Source: Granulosicoccus sp045110475 (GTDB lineage Bacteria > Pseudomonadota > Gammaproteobacteria > Granulosicoccales > Granulosicoccaceae). From it: a DNA stretch of 64,000 nt. The position numbers and the translations under genes were made by a program. Under the pieces are notes generated by a model. It saw only the letters and a program-made list of their open reading frames with translations. It was not told the DNA's origin and did no database searches. Within the stretch, counting starts at the first letter, position 1; the number at the start of each line of letters is the position of its first letter. The DNA is taken from positions 1 to 64,000 of the forward strand of contig JBGCGC010000007.1 in NCBI GenBank assembly GCA_045110475.1, written 5' to 3'. Shown piece after piece: positions 35,171 through 44,175 of the stretch.

Positions 35171-36216
35171 GTACGATTGAGGTTGTACTTCATGATGCTG
35201 CCATGCGGACCGGTTCTGTCGCGTTCAAGCTCGTACACGGTACCGTTTGGGCCGGTGCGCGATGCCAATACAGTCTCGATGGCTCGCCTGTTATCATCGC
35301 TTAGATCAAAATTGACCGCTGCAAGCGTATCGCTGATATTAGCGGCTGTTCTGGCGCCGATGATGATAGCCGCAACGTCAGATTGATTCAGCATATACCG
35401 TGCAGCTACGGCCGATAGCGGCACCGAATGCTCCTGACCGATGATATTCAGGGTTTGCATGAGTTCCTGAAAAAGATCCCAGCCCCCGAAGTCTTCGATG
35501 ATTAATCGATATTTGATCAACGAGCGATTCTCAAACTGAAAGCCTGGATCACTCTCCCCCAACCAGCGCACAGTGAGAAAGCCACCTGCCAGCACACCGT
35601 AACAAAAAATCTTGAGTCGGTTAGTGCGACACCACTGACTGAACTCTCCCCTGGGACGTTGGTCCAGCAAGGAATACTGAACCTGCGCTGACACCATATC
35701 GAACTCATGATCGACAAACCCTTGCATGTCATGCTGATTCCAGTTGGTACAGCCAAGATAGCGAATTTTCCCCTTACGCTGTAGATCCTTGAGAACACGC
35801 AGACTCTCCAGCGGGTCACCCAGCGACAGATCCCACCAGTAGAATTGCACCAGATGCAGACGTTCAAGATTCAGCCGCTTGAGCGAACGGTCCACAATAG
35901 ACTCAAGTTCTTTATGCGTAACCGTTGAAAGCCTTTCAAGATCTGGAACCAGCTTGGTATGCACCTGAATGTGCTCATCAACATCAAACGCCTGACGCAA
36001 CCTGAGCGCGTTGATTGCCTCGCCAATCATTTCCTCGACACCAGTATAGATATCGGCACAATCAAATGTCGTAATCCCATTATCGACAAAGGTAAGCATG
36101 TCGGCAATTGCCTTGCGTCGATCAAACGCTCCATGTCCACCGGCCAATTGCCATCCACCTTTAATAATGCGGCTGATGGAATAGCCAGGCCTCAGTTCTG
36201 TTTGTGGCGATGTCAT
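35167..36216 (-). CDS. Aldo/keto reductase with His-to-Tyr change in the catalytic tetrad
   Basis: A 349-residue aldo/keto reductase barrel, related in sequence to the reductase half of the fusion at 29025-30500. Tetrad positions are D52 and Y57 (FDCADIY), K88 (VHTKL), and Y126 in LVQFYWWD where the family normally has His (QLHW). Such a change is known in some members with altered activity, such as the steroid 5-beta-reductases where it is Glu. The NADP-binding end reads AAIIIGARTAANISDTL. It begins the ABC importer operon and lies 18 bp after a small gene. It is probably active on an imported carbonyl compound, but this is uncertain. Confidence 0.87.
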   Translation of the reverse strand: MTSPQTELRPGYSISRIIKGGWQLAGGHGAFDRRKAIADMLTFVDNGITTFDCADIYTGVEEMIGEAINALRLRQAFDVDEHIQVHTKLVPDLERLSTVTHKELESIVDRSLKRLNLERLHLVQFYWWDLSLGDPLESLRVLKDLQRKGKIRYLGCTNWNQHDMQGFVDHEFDMVSAQVQYSLLDQRPRGEFSQWCRTNRLKIFCYGVLAGGFLTVRWLGESDPGFQFENRSLIKYRLIIEDFGGWDLFQELMQTLNIIGQEHSVPLSAVAARYMLNQSDVAAIIIGARTAANISDTLAAVNFDLSDDNRRAIETVLASRTGPNGTVYELERDRTGPHGSIMKYNLNRT

Positions 36217-36233
36217 AAGTGAGTCAGGCTGAT

Positions 36234-36602
36234 CTATCTTTCAGGTTTGTCCCAATGCGCCGTGCCACGAAATTCGGGTAAACCTGTGGTTTGAGCGTGC
36301 GTAAAGGCTCGTTTGCCTGTACGGGTTATGAGGAATCGGCCACCACAATGCGGATCCGGACAGGCAATTTCAGTATCCGTCGTCATCCAGTCATGCTCAC
36401 TGGTCTGTCGTTGCCTTGCCGGGAGCAGTGGCAATAGCGCTGCCAATGGATACAACGGAAATTTACCGCTCGGGCCAAATATCAGGTTCTCGCCCTGCAT
36501 TAAAAAATACTGACCCGGCTGGTGATCACAGACCATGGGTTTACTGGTGCCCACAACCTCAACCTTGAGATCATAGAGCCAGAATGTATCGTCAGTATTC
36601 AT
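36234..36602 (-). CDS. Small TIGR04076-like protein
   Basis: A 122-residue soluble protein. YDLKVEVVG at the start, then a conserved-looking GQYFLMQGENLIF and PLYPLAALLPLLPA, resemble the TIGR04076 family of small uncharacterised proteins. Two cysteines lie in CPDPHCGG. The start is uncertain: ATG at 36602 or GTG at 36626. It sits between coxG and the aldo/keto reductase on the same strand. Function unknown. Confidence 0.5.
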   Translation of the reverse strand: MNTDDTFWLYDLKVEVVGTSKPMVCDHQPGQYFLMQGENLIFGPSGKFPLYPLAALLPLLPARQRQTSEHDWMTTDTEIACPDPHCGGRFLITRTGKRAFTHAQTTGLPEFRGTAHWDKPER

Positions 36603-36689
36603 ACCGTTTGGTCCAGCATAATACACTTTAATGTCTCACAGTATTCACCAACAATCCACTGCCCGATAGTAAACCCTTAACACCGATTT

Positions 36690-37145
36690 TCAGACAGGCG
36701 ACACATCGTTTCCCACAGCCTCCTCAAAATTGGCGAAAAATTTCTTGGCCAGTCGCTTGGTTGTACCTTCCATCAGCCGGCTTCCCACCTGTGCAAGCTT
36801 ACCCGTCACATCAATGGTCACCACATAGGCAAGCAAGGTTCCACCGTCTTGTTCGGTCAGGGTCACGTTGGCGCCACCGTTGGCAAAACCTGCTATGCCT
36901 GCATCGCCCTTACCGCTGAGGTTGAACTTTGCCGGACCTTCACTGGGATCCAGCGTCACATCACTTTGAAAGCTCGCCTTAACCGGTCCGAACTTTACCA
37001 CCACGGTTGCCTCCATCTGCGTGTCACTGTGCTTGATCAGTTCTTCGCAACCCGGAATGCTTTGCTGCAGAATATCAGGATCATTCAAGGCCTTGAAAAC
37101 GATGTCTACAGGCAGTGGAATCACTACTTCTTCGTGGAGTTCCAT
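36690..37145 (-). CDS. coxG: CoxG family protein (SRPBCC fold)
   Basis: A 151-residue CoxG protein of the SRPBCC/START-like fold. It begins MELHEEVVIPLPVDIVFKALNDPDILQQSIPGCEEL, and GDAGIAGFANGGANVTL and DVTGKLAQVGSRLMEGT are also typical. In Oligotropha-type cox clusters CoxG is thought to help anchor or mature the CO dehydrogenase. Here it is the last of the cox genes in the MSLDEFG order, 32 bp after coxF. Confidence 0.9.
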   Translation of the reverse strand: MELHEEVVIPLPVDIVFKALNDPDILQQSIPGCEELIKHSDTQMEATVVVKFGPVKASFQSDVTLDPSEGPAKFNLSGKGDAGIAGFANGGANVTLTEQDGGTLLAYVVTIDVTGKLAQVGSRLMEGTTKRLAKKFFANFEEAVGNDVSPV

Positions 37146-37177
37146 AATATTGCTCTTCAGTTTGTGAGAGTAAGTTG

Positions 37178-37996
37178 TCAGGGTGTTTGTACTTTTGCAA
37201 GGCGTCTGATTTGCACTAGTTCAGCCATGATGGACAGTGCAATTTCGTCCGGTGTCACACCGCCAATATCCAGCCCTGCGGGTCCTTTGATACGTTCCAG
37301 CGTGTCACTGGCATGCGCTTGCTCTTTTAGCTTGTTTTTTAAATGGGCTGTTTTTCGATGGCTACCAACAAAACCGATGTATCGAGACTGCACAGCCAGC
37401 GAAGCGTTCAGCGCTTTCAGATCGCCTGCGCCCTGCGTGGCAACCACGATATATCGATGCGCGTGTTCCACAGGCACCTCGTTCCATTGTCGATAGCAAT
37501 TAAGCGATGCCTCAACCATCGCTTGCTCGTTACTGCCAACGCGCGATACCGTGAAATTGAAAAGCGCGGCCAATGTGCAAACGGATGCCGCTACCGGACT
37601 GGCACCGATGACAATCAGCTCCGGATTGGCCAAATAGGGTTCGATAAACAGCTCCATCGAGCCCTTGCTGGGGCACAGATTCGCGGCTAGCCATCGTCCA
37701 TCGACTTCGTCACCTGCGTTTATTCCCTGCTCCATCAAGACCTCTTCAGGCTGTATGGATACCAGACGCGGCTGCCCGTCGGCAATCGAATCAACCGCCG
37801 CCTTGATCACGGCACTGCGTGTACAGCCACCACCGATCCACCCGTCAACAATAGCGCCATCTTGATCAATAATCGCCTTAGCGCCGGGCTTGGCAGCAGT
37901 CACTGATAAGGTTCTGACTACGGTGGCAACCGCAAACGAATTGCCATCGTGTTGCATACGATGAACGATATCGTTGATGTCAGTGCTTGAGTTCAT
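37178..37996 (-). CDS. coxF: XdhC/CoxF family molybdenum-enzyme maturation protein
   Basis: A 272-residue XdhC/CoxF/CoxI protein. The N-terminal part has VRTLSVTAAKPGAKAII and GWIGGGCTRSAVIKAA. The C-terminal Rossmann-like part has LIVIGASPVAASVC and YIGFVGSHRKTAHL, ending in GLDIGGVTPDEIALSIMAELV. Family members deliver and help sulfurate the molybdenum cofactor before insertion into the large subunit. The position after coxE matches coxF of the classical order. Confidence 0.9.
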   Translation of the reverse strand: MNSSTDINDIVHRMQHDGNSFAVATVVRTLSVTAAKPGAKAIIDQDGAIVDGWIGGGCTRSAVIKAAVDSIADGQPRLVSIQPEEVLMEQGINAGDEVDGRWLAANLCPSKGSMELFIEPYLANPELIVIGASPVAASVCTLAALFNFTVSRVGSNEQAMVEASLNCYRQWNEVPVEHAHRYIVVATQGAGDLKALNASLAVQSRYIGFVGSHRKTAHLKNKLKEQAHASDTLERIKGPAGLDIGGVTPDEIALSIMAELVQIRRLAKVQTP

Positions 37997-38017
37997 GACA
38001 TTTCTGATAATGGCGGG

Positions 38018-39205
38018 CTACAGTGAAGCCAGATGCGGCTCGAGTGCTGCAAGGCTCTCAAGCGTATTAGCCGCGGCAAACAAATCCAGATAAGGCAAAG
38101 CCGTAGCCATACCCTGTGCAACGGGTTCGTAGTCTTTCCAGCCTTTAAGTGGATTGAGCCAGATTATGCGACATCCGCGTTTTTTCAGACGGGCCAGAGC
38201 GTTGCCAATCAGCTCGGGAGGGTCGGTGTCATAGCCGTCTGAAAAGATAATAACCACGCTACGTCCGTTTACGCTGTTAGCCGCGTACTGCTGATTGAAA
38301 AGCTGCAAGCTTGCCCCGATGCGGGTGCCTCCACCAAATCCCTGCGCCATGAGAGAGAGCCGGTTTATCGCACGCAAGGTGTCAGAATCGCGCATGACAT
38401 CGCTAACTTGCATGAGGCTGGTATGGAATAAATAGGCCTCGGTGCGTTGATCTCGACTTACCAGTCCTTTGAGGAAAGCCAGAAACACCCGTGAATACAC
38501 CATCATGGAACCTGAGACATCAAGCAAGGCCACAATATTTACTGGCCGTGTTGGTCGCTGTTGCCGAAACAGATGCAGAGGGTCGCCACCGGTGGCAATA
38601 CTGGCACGCATGACCTTGCGCATATTCAATGCAGAACCACGCTGAGCTGCGCGTCGCCGGCGTGAGCGTTTGTCACGCATGGATTCAGCCAGCACTTTAG
38701 CCACCTTCTCTGCTCGTTCCAGCGCCTCCGGTGTCATCATCTCGCGCAAATCCACCTTGTCGATATTGCGAATGCGTGAGCCTGTCAATTTACCTTCACC
38801 GCCGTGTGAGGCATCGTCACCTTCACCGTTATCGGCTTCGTCCAGCTCACCAGCACCGGTGCTGGCACTTTCACCGTTCGTCGCCTGACCCATCGACTTT
38901 TGCAAAGCATGCGACTCTGGCTCATGCCGGCGACGAACGCTGAATTTTTCATGGCCTCCATTCAGCCAGTACGCCTCGAATAGATCATCAAACTGAATGA
39001 ACGCATCGGCATCACTGACGCACACCGCCTTGCAAGCCATCCGGACGTCATCGGGATTCAATACATCGAGCGAGCACAACGCACTCAGGGTATAACGAAA
39101 CTCATCAGCACCCACCGGCACACCATTGTCACGCAAATGCGCCATAAAACCTTGCATTCGCTCGCTGATACTGTCAGCAGCCTGGATGAATCTCGTGCTT
39201 TTCAT
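38018..39205 (-). CDS. coxE: CoxE, VWA-domain maturation protein
   Basis: A 395-residue CoxE protein. The N-terminal segment (about 15-90) reads FMAHLRDNGVPVGADEFRYTL. An acidic linker runs from 100 to 145, followed by a basic stretch KRSRRRRAAQ. The C-terminal VWA domain holds the MIDAS motif DVSGSM at 229-234. CoxE pairs with the CoxD ATPase to assemble the [CuSMoO2] site of CO dehydrogenase. It is separated from coxD by no bases. Confidence 0.93.
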   Translation of the reverse strand: MKSTRFIQAADSISERMQGFMAHLRDNGVPVGADEFRYTLSALCSLDVLNPDDVRMACKAVCVSDADAFIQFDDLFEAYWLNGGHEKFSVRRRHEPESHALQKSMGQATNGESASTGAGELDEADNGEGDDASHGGEGKLTGSRIRNIDKVDLREMMTPEALERAEKVAKVLAESMRDKRSRRRRAAQRGSALNMRKVMRASIATGGDPLHLFRQQRPTRPVNIVALLDVSGSMMVYSRVFLAFLKGLVSRDQRTEAYLFHTSLMQVSDVMRDSDTLRAINRLSLMAQGFGGGTRIGASLQLFNQQYAANSVNGRSVVIIFSDGYDTDPPELIGNALARLKKRGCRIIWLNPLKGWKDYEPVAQGMATALPYLDLFAAANTLESLAALEPHLASL

Positions 39206-40093
39206 CTATACCAGTTTTCCAGCCAGACGCTGCACAACCTCGGTGGGCATCTGGCCGTTATCGGCTTGCGTTTTTAACAGGCACACTAATGATGCCTGCA
39301 ATACTTGCGGATCGTCGGTGATGTCCGCAACACCCAGCCCACACAGTGCGGCAGCCCAGTCAAGCATCTCCGCAATACCCGGTTTTTTTTCCAGATCCTC
39401 TTTGCGCAATGCCTGAACGAAGCCCACAATCTGCGTTGCAAGCCGTGCGTCGATGTTCGGTTCGCGCTTGTTGAGGATGGCAAGCTCCATGGCCTTGTCC
39501 GGATAACCGACAAAACTGTATAGACAGCGCCTGCGCAGCGCATCTGATAGATCACGCGTACCGTTGGATGTGAGAATCACCTGCGGTACCGATGTCGCCT
39601 TGATCGTACCAAGCTCCGGTATGGTTATCTGAAAATCAGACAGCAGCTCAAGCAGATAGGCCTCAAACTCTTCGTCGGCACGATCGACCTCGTCAATAAG
39701 CAGTACCGGTGCCGTTTGCTGTGTGATGGCCTCAAGCAACGGGCGTTGAAGCAGGTATTTATCCGAGAATATGTGCGCATCTGCCTCATCAATTGACAAA
39801 CCACGATCGCTTGCTGCACGCACACTTAGCAGTTGTCTCTGGTAATTCCACTCATAGATTGCGGCACTGGCATCAAGCCCTTCATAGCATTGCAGACGAA
39901 TCAAGCGGCTGTTTTGCCACTGCGACAGCGTCTTGGCAATTTCTGTCTTGCCGACCCCGGCGGCGCCTTCAAGCAGCAGAGGCCGACCGAGCTTCAAAGA
40001 CAGATGCAATGCCATTGCCAGCTCATCACTGGCAATGTACGCATGCTGCGCCAGATCACTCTGCAGTGACTGCCACGTTATATCAGCTTGCAT
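39206..40093 (-). CDS. coxD: CoxD, MoxR-type AAA+ ATPase
   Basis: A 295-residue MoxR-like AAA+ protein. Walker A is EGAAGVGKT (about 42-50) and Walker B is LLIDEVDRADEEFEAYLLE, followed by sensor-1 VILTSNGTRDLSDALRRRCL. In Oligotropha, CoxD is needed to put sulfur and copper into the active site. It is directly upstream of coxE and 31 bp after coxL. Confidence 0.94.
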   Translation of the reverse strand: MQADITWQSLQSDLAQHAYIASDELAMALHLSLKLGRPLLLEGAAGVGKTEIAKTLSQWQNSRLIRLQCYEGLDASAAIYEWNYQRQLLSVRAASDRGLSIDEADAHIFSDKYLLQRPLLEAITQQTAPVLLIDEVDRADEEFEAYLLELLSDFQITIPELGTIKATSVPQVILTSNGTRDLSDALRRRCLYSFVGYPDKAMELAILNKREPNIDARLATQIVGFVQALRKEDLEKKPGIAEMLDWAAALCGLGVADITDDPQVLQASLVCLLKTQADNGQMPTEVVQRLAGKLV

Positions 40094-40124
40094 CGTTGAG
40101 CATGCTCGCCCTTAAGTCAGCTAA

Positions 40125-42545
40125 TCATCCATGCAGTCCGAGATTATTAGCCGTCTGCCAGATACGCCAATGATCATGCGGCATGTGGGTATGTGTCAAT
40201 CCGAATGCCTTGAACGCATCATTTACGGCGTTTGAAAAAGCCGGCACTCCACCGACGTTAGGACTTTCACCGACGCCTTTGGCTCCGATCGGGTGATGCG
40301 GGCTAGGTGTTTCAGTAAAGTCGGTGGTGTAGTTCGGCGTCTCTACCGCTGTAGGAATGTAAAAATCCATGAGTGATCCGGTCTTTAGATTTCCGAGATC
40401 GTCGTACGCTAACTCCTGACCCAGTGCAATCGCCAGTGCCTCGGTCAGTCCACCGTGTACCTGTCCTTCGATAATCATGGGATTGATGCGAGTGCCACAA
40501 TCATCCAGCGCATAAAAGCTGCGAATCTCGGTAACACCGGTATCCACATCAATGTCCATGACACAGATGTATGCACCGAACGGGTAGGTCATGTTTGGAG
40601 GATCATAGTAGCTGACAGCTTCCAGTCCCGGCTCAACCCCTGGTATGGCCTGATTGTAGGAGGCATACGCTATGTCTTTCATGGTTTTAAAACGCTCTGG
40701 CGCACCTTTGACCACAAACCGGTCAATCTCCCATTCAATATCGTTGTCGTGAACTTCCAGCAGGTAGGCTGCGATCATCTGCGCCTTGGCTCGAATTTTT
40801 CGTCCTGCCATGGCGGTTGCTGCACCGGCAACCGGCGTTGAGCGTGACCCGTACGTGCCAAGTCCATACGGTGCTGTATCGGTGTCTCCTTCTTCGATAG
40901 TTATGTCATCTGCCGAGATACCTATTTCGGAGGCCAGTATCTGCGCGAAGGTAGTGGCATGGCCCTGCCCTTGAGAGATCGTGCCAAGACGGGCAACCGC
41001 AGAACCCGTCGGGTGGATTCTGATCTCGCAACTGTCGAACATGCCCATTCCAAGGATATCGCAGTTTTTCATCGGGCCAGCTCCGACAATCTCTGTGAAA
41101 TGGCATAAACCAATACCCATCAGGCTGCGTGTGTCGCCTGCCTTGAAGGATTCAACACGCGCGGCCTGCTCTGCTCGAAGGCCTTTATAATCAACCGCCT
41201 CCAACGCCTTGTTCCACGCAGTATGGTAGTCGCCGGAGTCGTATTCCCAGCCAAGCGCCGAGTTGTAGGGGAACTGCTCCTTCGTGATGAAGTTCTTCAG
41301 ACGCAGCTCGGCAGCGTCCATATCAAGTTTGATTGCCAGCACTTCAATCATGCGCTCGATGAAGTAGGCAGCTTCGGTTACCCTGAAAGAGCATCGATAG
41401 GCAACTCCACCCGGGGCCTTGTTGGTATAGATGCCATCAACCGCCAGATAGGCACTCTGGATGTCGTAGGAGCCGGTGCAGATGTTCATGAAACCCGCCG
41501 GAAATTTGGTGGGATCGGCGCAGGCATCAAAAGCGCCGTGATCGGCGGTGGTGTGACACCACAAACCGAGAATCTTGCCTTCGGCCGTAGCGGCGATCTT
41601 ACCCTGCATCCAGTAGTCACGCGCGAAAGCGGTCGATGCGAGATTTTCCATCCGATCCTCGACCCACTTGACCGGTAAGCCGGTGACTATGGAGGCAACA
41701 ATTGAGCAGACATAGCCGGGATACACACCCACCTTGTTGCCAAAGCCTCCACCGATATCTGGCGAGACAACCCGAATATTGTGCTCTGCAATACCCGACA
41801 ACAGCGAGGCAACGGTGCGCACAACGTGCGGTGCCTGAAACGTACCGTAAAGCGTCAGCTTGCCATTGACTTTGTCCATGGACGCGACACTGCCACAGGG
41901 CTCAAGCGGGCAAGGATGTGTGCGATGGTAATAAACCATTTCCTCAGCCACGACAGGAGCTTGTGCAAGAACGCTCTCTACAGCATCCTTGTCGCCCTGT
42001 TCCCAGGTGAAAATGTGATTGGGATGACGTCTCGCGCCGTGTGCGCCTTCGGTGGCATCGGCGATGTCTTCACGCAGTACAGGGGCACCGGGTACTTCAG
42101 CCTTGAATGGATCGACCAGTACCGGTAACTCCTCGTACTCCACTTTGACCAGATCAACTGCATCAGCGGCGATGTATCTGTCCTCGGCAACGACAAAAGC
42201 AACCTCCTGCCCCTGAAACAGAACCTTGCCATCAGCGAGTACCATCTGCTTGTCACCGGCGAGTGTCGGCATCCAATGAAGGTTCAGCGGCTCCAGATCA
42301 GCAGCCGTCAGCACCGCTACTACACCGGGCAAGGCCAGCGCTGCAGAGGTATCAATGGACTTGACGTAGGCGTGTGCATGCTGTGATCGCACCATATCGC
42401 CATAGAGCATTCCGGGCAACTTGATGTCGTCTATGTAGTTGCCCTTGCCTTGTGTAAATCGTGCATCCTCGACACGTTTGCGCGATGTGCCAAGGCCTTT
42501 GAGTGATGCCTGACGTTCTTTCATCGACGGTGCGGTAGCACTCAT
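40125..42545 (-). CDS. coxL: Aerobic CO dehydrogenase large subunit, form I (CoxL)
   Basis: An 806-residue molybdenum hydroxylase subunit. The active-site loop is AYRCSFR at 382-388, the diagnostic sequence of form I CO dehydrogenases; Cys385 would bind the copper of the Mo-Cu site. GGGFGNKVGVYPG, ISQGQGHATTFAQI and YGLGTYGSRST are cofactor-binding blocks, and GAKGVGESPNVGG near the end carries the catalytic glutamate. The ATG at 42545 overlaps coxS by ATGA; the frame is open further upstream. Together with CoxM and CoxS it oxidises CO to CO2 and passes electrons to the respiratory chain. Confidence 0.95.
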   Translation of the reverse strand: MSATAPSMKERQASLKGLGTSRKRVEDARFTQGKGNYIDDIKLPGMLYGDMVRSQHAHAYVKSIDTSAALALPGVVAVLTAADLEPLNLHWMPTLAGDKQMVLADGKVLFQGQEVAFVVAEDRYIAADAVDLVKVEYEELPVLVDPFKAEVPGAPVLREDIADATEGAHGARRHPNHIFTWEQGDKDAVESVLAQAPVVAEEMVYYHRTHPCPLEPCGSVASMDKVNGKLTLYGTFQAPHVVRTVASLLSGIAEHNIRVVSPDIGGGFGNKVGVYPGYVCSIVASIVTGLPVKWVEDRMENLASTAFARDYWMQGKIAATAEGKILGLWCHTTADHGAFDACADPTKFPAGFMNICTGSYDIQSAYLAVDGIYTNKAPGGVAYRCSFRVTEAAYFIERMIEVLAIKLDMDAAELRLKNFITKEQFPYNSALGWEYDSGDYHTAWNKALEAVDYKGLRAEQAARVESFKAGDTRSLMGIGLCHFTEIVGAGPMKNCDILGMGMFDSCEIRIHPTGSAVARLGTISQGQGHATTFAQILASEIGISADDITIEEGDTDTAPYGLGTYGSRSTPVAGAATAMAGRKIRAKAQMIAAYLLEVHDNDIEWEIDRFVVKGAPERFKTMKDIAYASYNQAIPGVEPGLEAVSYYDPPNMTYPFGAYICVMDIDVDTGVTEIRSFYALDDCGTRINPMIIEGQVHGGLTEALAIALGQELAYDDLGNLKTGSLMDFYIPTAVETPNYTTDFTETPSPHHPIGAKGVGESPNVGGVPAFSNAVNDAFKAFGLTHTHMPHDHWRIWQTANNLGLHG

Positions 42546-43036
42546 GCTGCGGACTCCTGTTTGGCATTGTTGATGATGTCCGCGGCCGATAAGACGGCCT
42601 TGACGATATTCTGATAGCCAGTACAGCGACACAAGTTACCAGAGATCCCGAAACGTACATCGTCCTCGGTAGGTGTCGGGTTTTCCTGAAGCAAGCGGTG
42701 CGCTCGAGTAATCATGCCCGGTGTGCAAAAACCGCACTGCAGGCCATGATGCTCCTTGAACTGTTCCTGCAGCACATGCAATGTATCCGGATTACCCAAG
42801 CCCTCGATAGTGGTGATCTCAGTGCCTTCAGCCTGTACGGCAAACACGGTGCAGGACTTGACCGAGCGACCATCGATTTCGATGGTGCATGCGCCGCAAT
42901 GTGACGTCTCACAGCCAACATGCGGGCCGGTAATATCCATGTGATCACGCAATACGTGAATCAGCAGCTCACGCGGCTCGACACAAGCTTCACGCGGCTG
43001 ACCATTGACGTTCAAGGTAATGTTTGTCTTGCTCAT
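42542..43036 (-). CDS. coxS: CO dehydrogenase small subunit, two [2Fe-2S] clusters (CoxS)
   Basis: A 164-residue iron-sulfur subunit. The plant-type ferredoxin domain has C42, C47, C50 and C62 (GCETSHCGAC...SC). The C-terminal domain has C101, C104, C136 and C138 (CGFCTPG...CRCTGY). All eight cluster ligands are present. It relays electrons from the molybdenum site in CoxL to the FAD in CoxM. It lies 21 bp after coxM and overlaps coxL. Confidence 0.96.
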   Translation of the reverse strand: MSKTNITLNVNGQPREACVEPRELLIHVLRDHMDITGPHVGCETSHCGACTIEIDGRSVKSCTVFAVQAEGTEITTIEGLGNPDTLHVLQEQFKEHHGLQCGFCTPGMITRAHRLLQENPTPTEDDVRFGISGNLCRCTGYQNIVKAVLSAADIINNAKQESAA

Positions 43037-43057
43037 GATCTTAATTCCTCTGATGGT

Positions 43058-43915
43058 TCAGGCGCGTGACCAGGCGCGATCGATAGCGCGCTTGAGTACA
43101 ATTGATGCAGCGTGCTTCTTGAAAGCCACAGGCCCGCGGTTGTCATCAACGGGGTCAATAACGTCGATGCAGGCAGCTACCGCTTTGGCAATCGCCTCTT
43201 CATCGAGTGAACTACCCACAAGCTGCGCACATCCTGCTTCACAAAAGATGGGTGTGTCAGCCAGGTTGGTCATGGCAATAGAGGCGGAGGAACACGTACC
43301 ATCCGCTGCCTTGCGCAACAGCACTGCTGATGCAGCCGTTGCGTAATCACCAATCTTGCGCTTCTGTTTTTCGTAGGCATATCCGCCCTCACAAACGGGA
43401 AACGAAATGACGCTGAGTATTTCAAGGTCGTCGCGTGCGGTGAAATAGGCAGCCTCATAAAACTCACGGGCCGCCACTTCTCGCTCGCCATCTGGCCCCA
43501 CGAGTGTGAAGGTGGCGTCCAGGCATTGCATGAGCCCCGGGAAATCATTACCCGGATCACCATTGGCAACGTTGCCACCAATCGTGCCTTGATAACGAAT
43601 TTGCGGATCCGCGACCTGCAGGGAAGTTTCCGCGACAATGGGGGCCGCATTTGTTAGCGCCTCATTGTTGATGAGTTCGTGTTGGGTCGTCATCGCACCT
43701 ATTGAAACAGTAGGGCCGTCTACCCGGATAAACGATAGCTCGTTGATCTTGCGCAGATCGATGAGATGTTCAGGCATGGCAAGCCGCAGCTTCATCATCG
43801 GGATCAAGCTGTGGCCACCGGCGATCACACGGGCATCATCGCCGAGTTGGTCGAGCAAACCAACGGCTGCTGGAAGGCTCTCCGGCGCGTGGTATTCAAA
43901 ATTGCCTGGAATCAT
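43058..43915 (-). CDS. coxM: CO dehydrogenase medium subunit, FAD-binding (CoxM)
   Basis: A 285-residue FAD subunit. The two FAD-binding motifs are AGGHSLIPMMKLRLA (about 32-46) and TIGGNVANGDPGNDFP (about 109-124). A good GAGGACC ribosome-binding site precedes the ATG at 43915. It is the first gene of the cox block and is divergent from a molybdenum-cofactor gene. The order coxM-S-L-D-E-F-G agrees with that of Oligotropha carboxidovorans. Confidence 0.95.
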   Translation of the reverse strand: MIPGNFEYHAPESLPAAVGLLDQLGDDARVIAGGHSLIPMMKLRLAMPEHLIDLRKINELSFIRVDGPTVSIGAMTTQHELINNEALTNAAPIVAETSLQVADPQIRYQGTIGGNVANGDPGNDFPGLMQCLDATFTLVGPDGEREVAAREFYEAAYFTARDDLEILSVISFPVCEGGYAYEKQKRKIGDYATAASAVLLRKAADGTCSSASIAMTNLADTPIFCEAGCAQLVGSSLDEEAIAKAVAACIDVIDPVDDNRGPVAFKKHAASIVLKRAIDRAWSRA

Positions 43916-44037
43916 CGCTGGTCCTCATGGGTCGGTTGCACACGAGGTGCATCTGTGAACGATCTTCACATGACTATACCCAAGGTTAGGCAGCGTGGAA
44001 AGCGAATTCACTAACGGCGCAGCTTAGAAACCTCTTA

Positions 44038-44065
44038 TAGCCGTAGCCAATTAGCCGTAGCCAAT
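44038..44065. repeat. 14-bp perfect tandem repeat in the coxM upstream gap
   Basis: The 14-mer TAGCCGTAGCCAAT occurs twice without a gap. It lies in the roughly 260-bp region between divergent coxM and the molybdenum-cofactor gene, about 120 bp upstream of coxM. It could be a pair of regulator sites or a simple slippage duplication. The rest of the gap (43916-44175) shows no gene. Confidence 0.7.
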
Positions 44066-44175
44066 AAGAAATGACCCACTTACCGATGAGAGGAAAACTA
44101 ACGCAATAACGCCGTTTTCGACAATCTGTCTATACTCAACCCAATGAATTGTTCCACGCTTATGTCAAACAGCGC

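Noticed and set aside
40125..42545. Calling the large subunit a generic xanthine dehydrogenase or form II enzyme
   Set aside because: The AYRCSFR loop and the presence of coxD-E-F-G in the classical order favour form I CO dehydrogenase.
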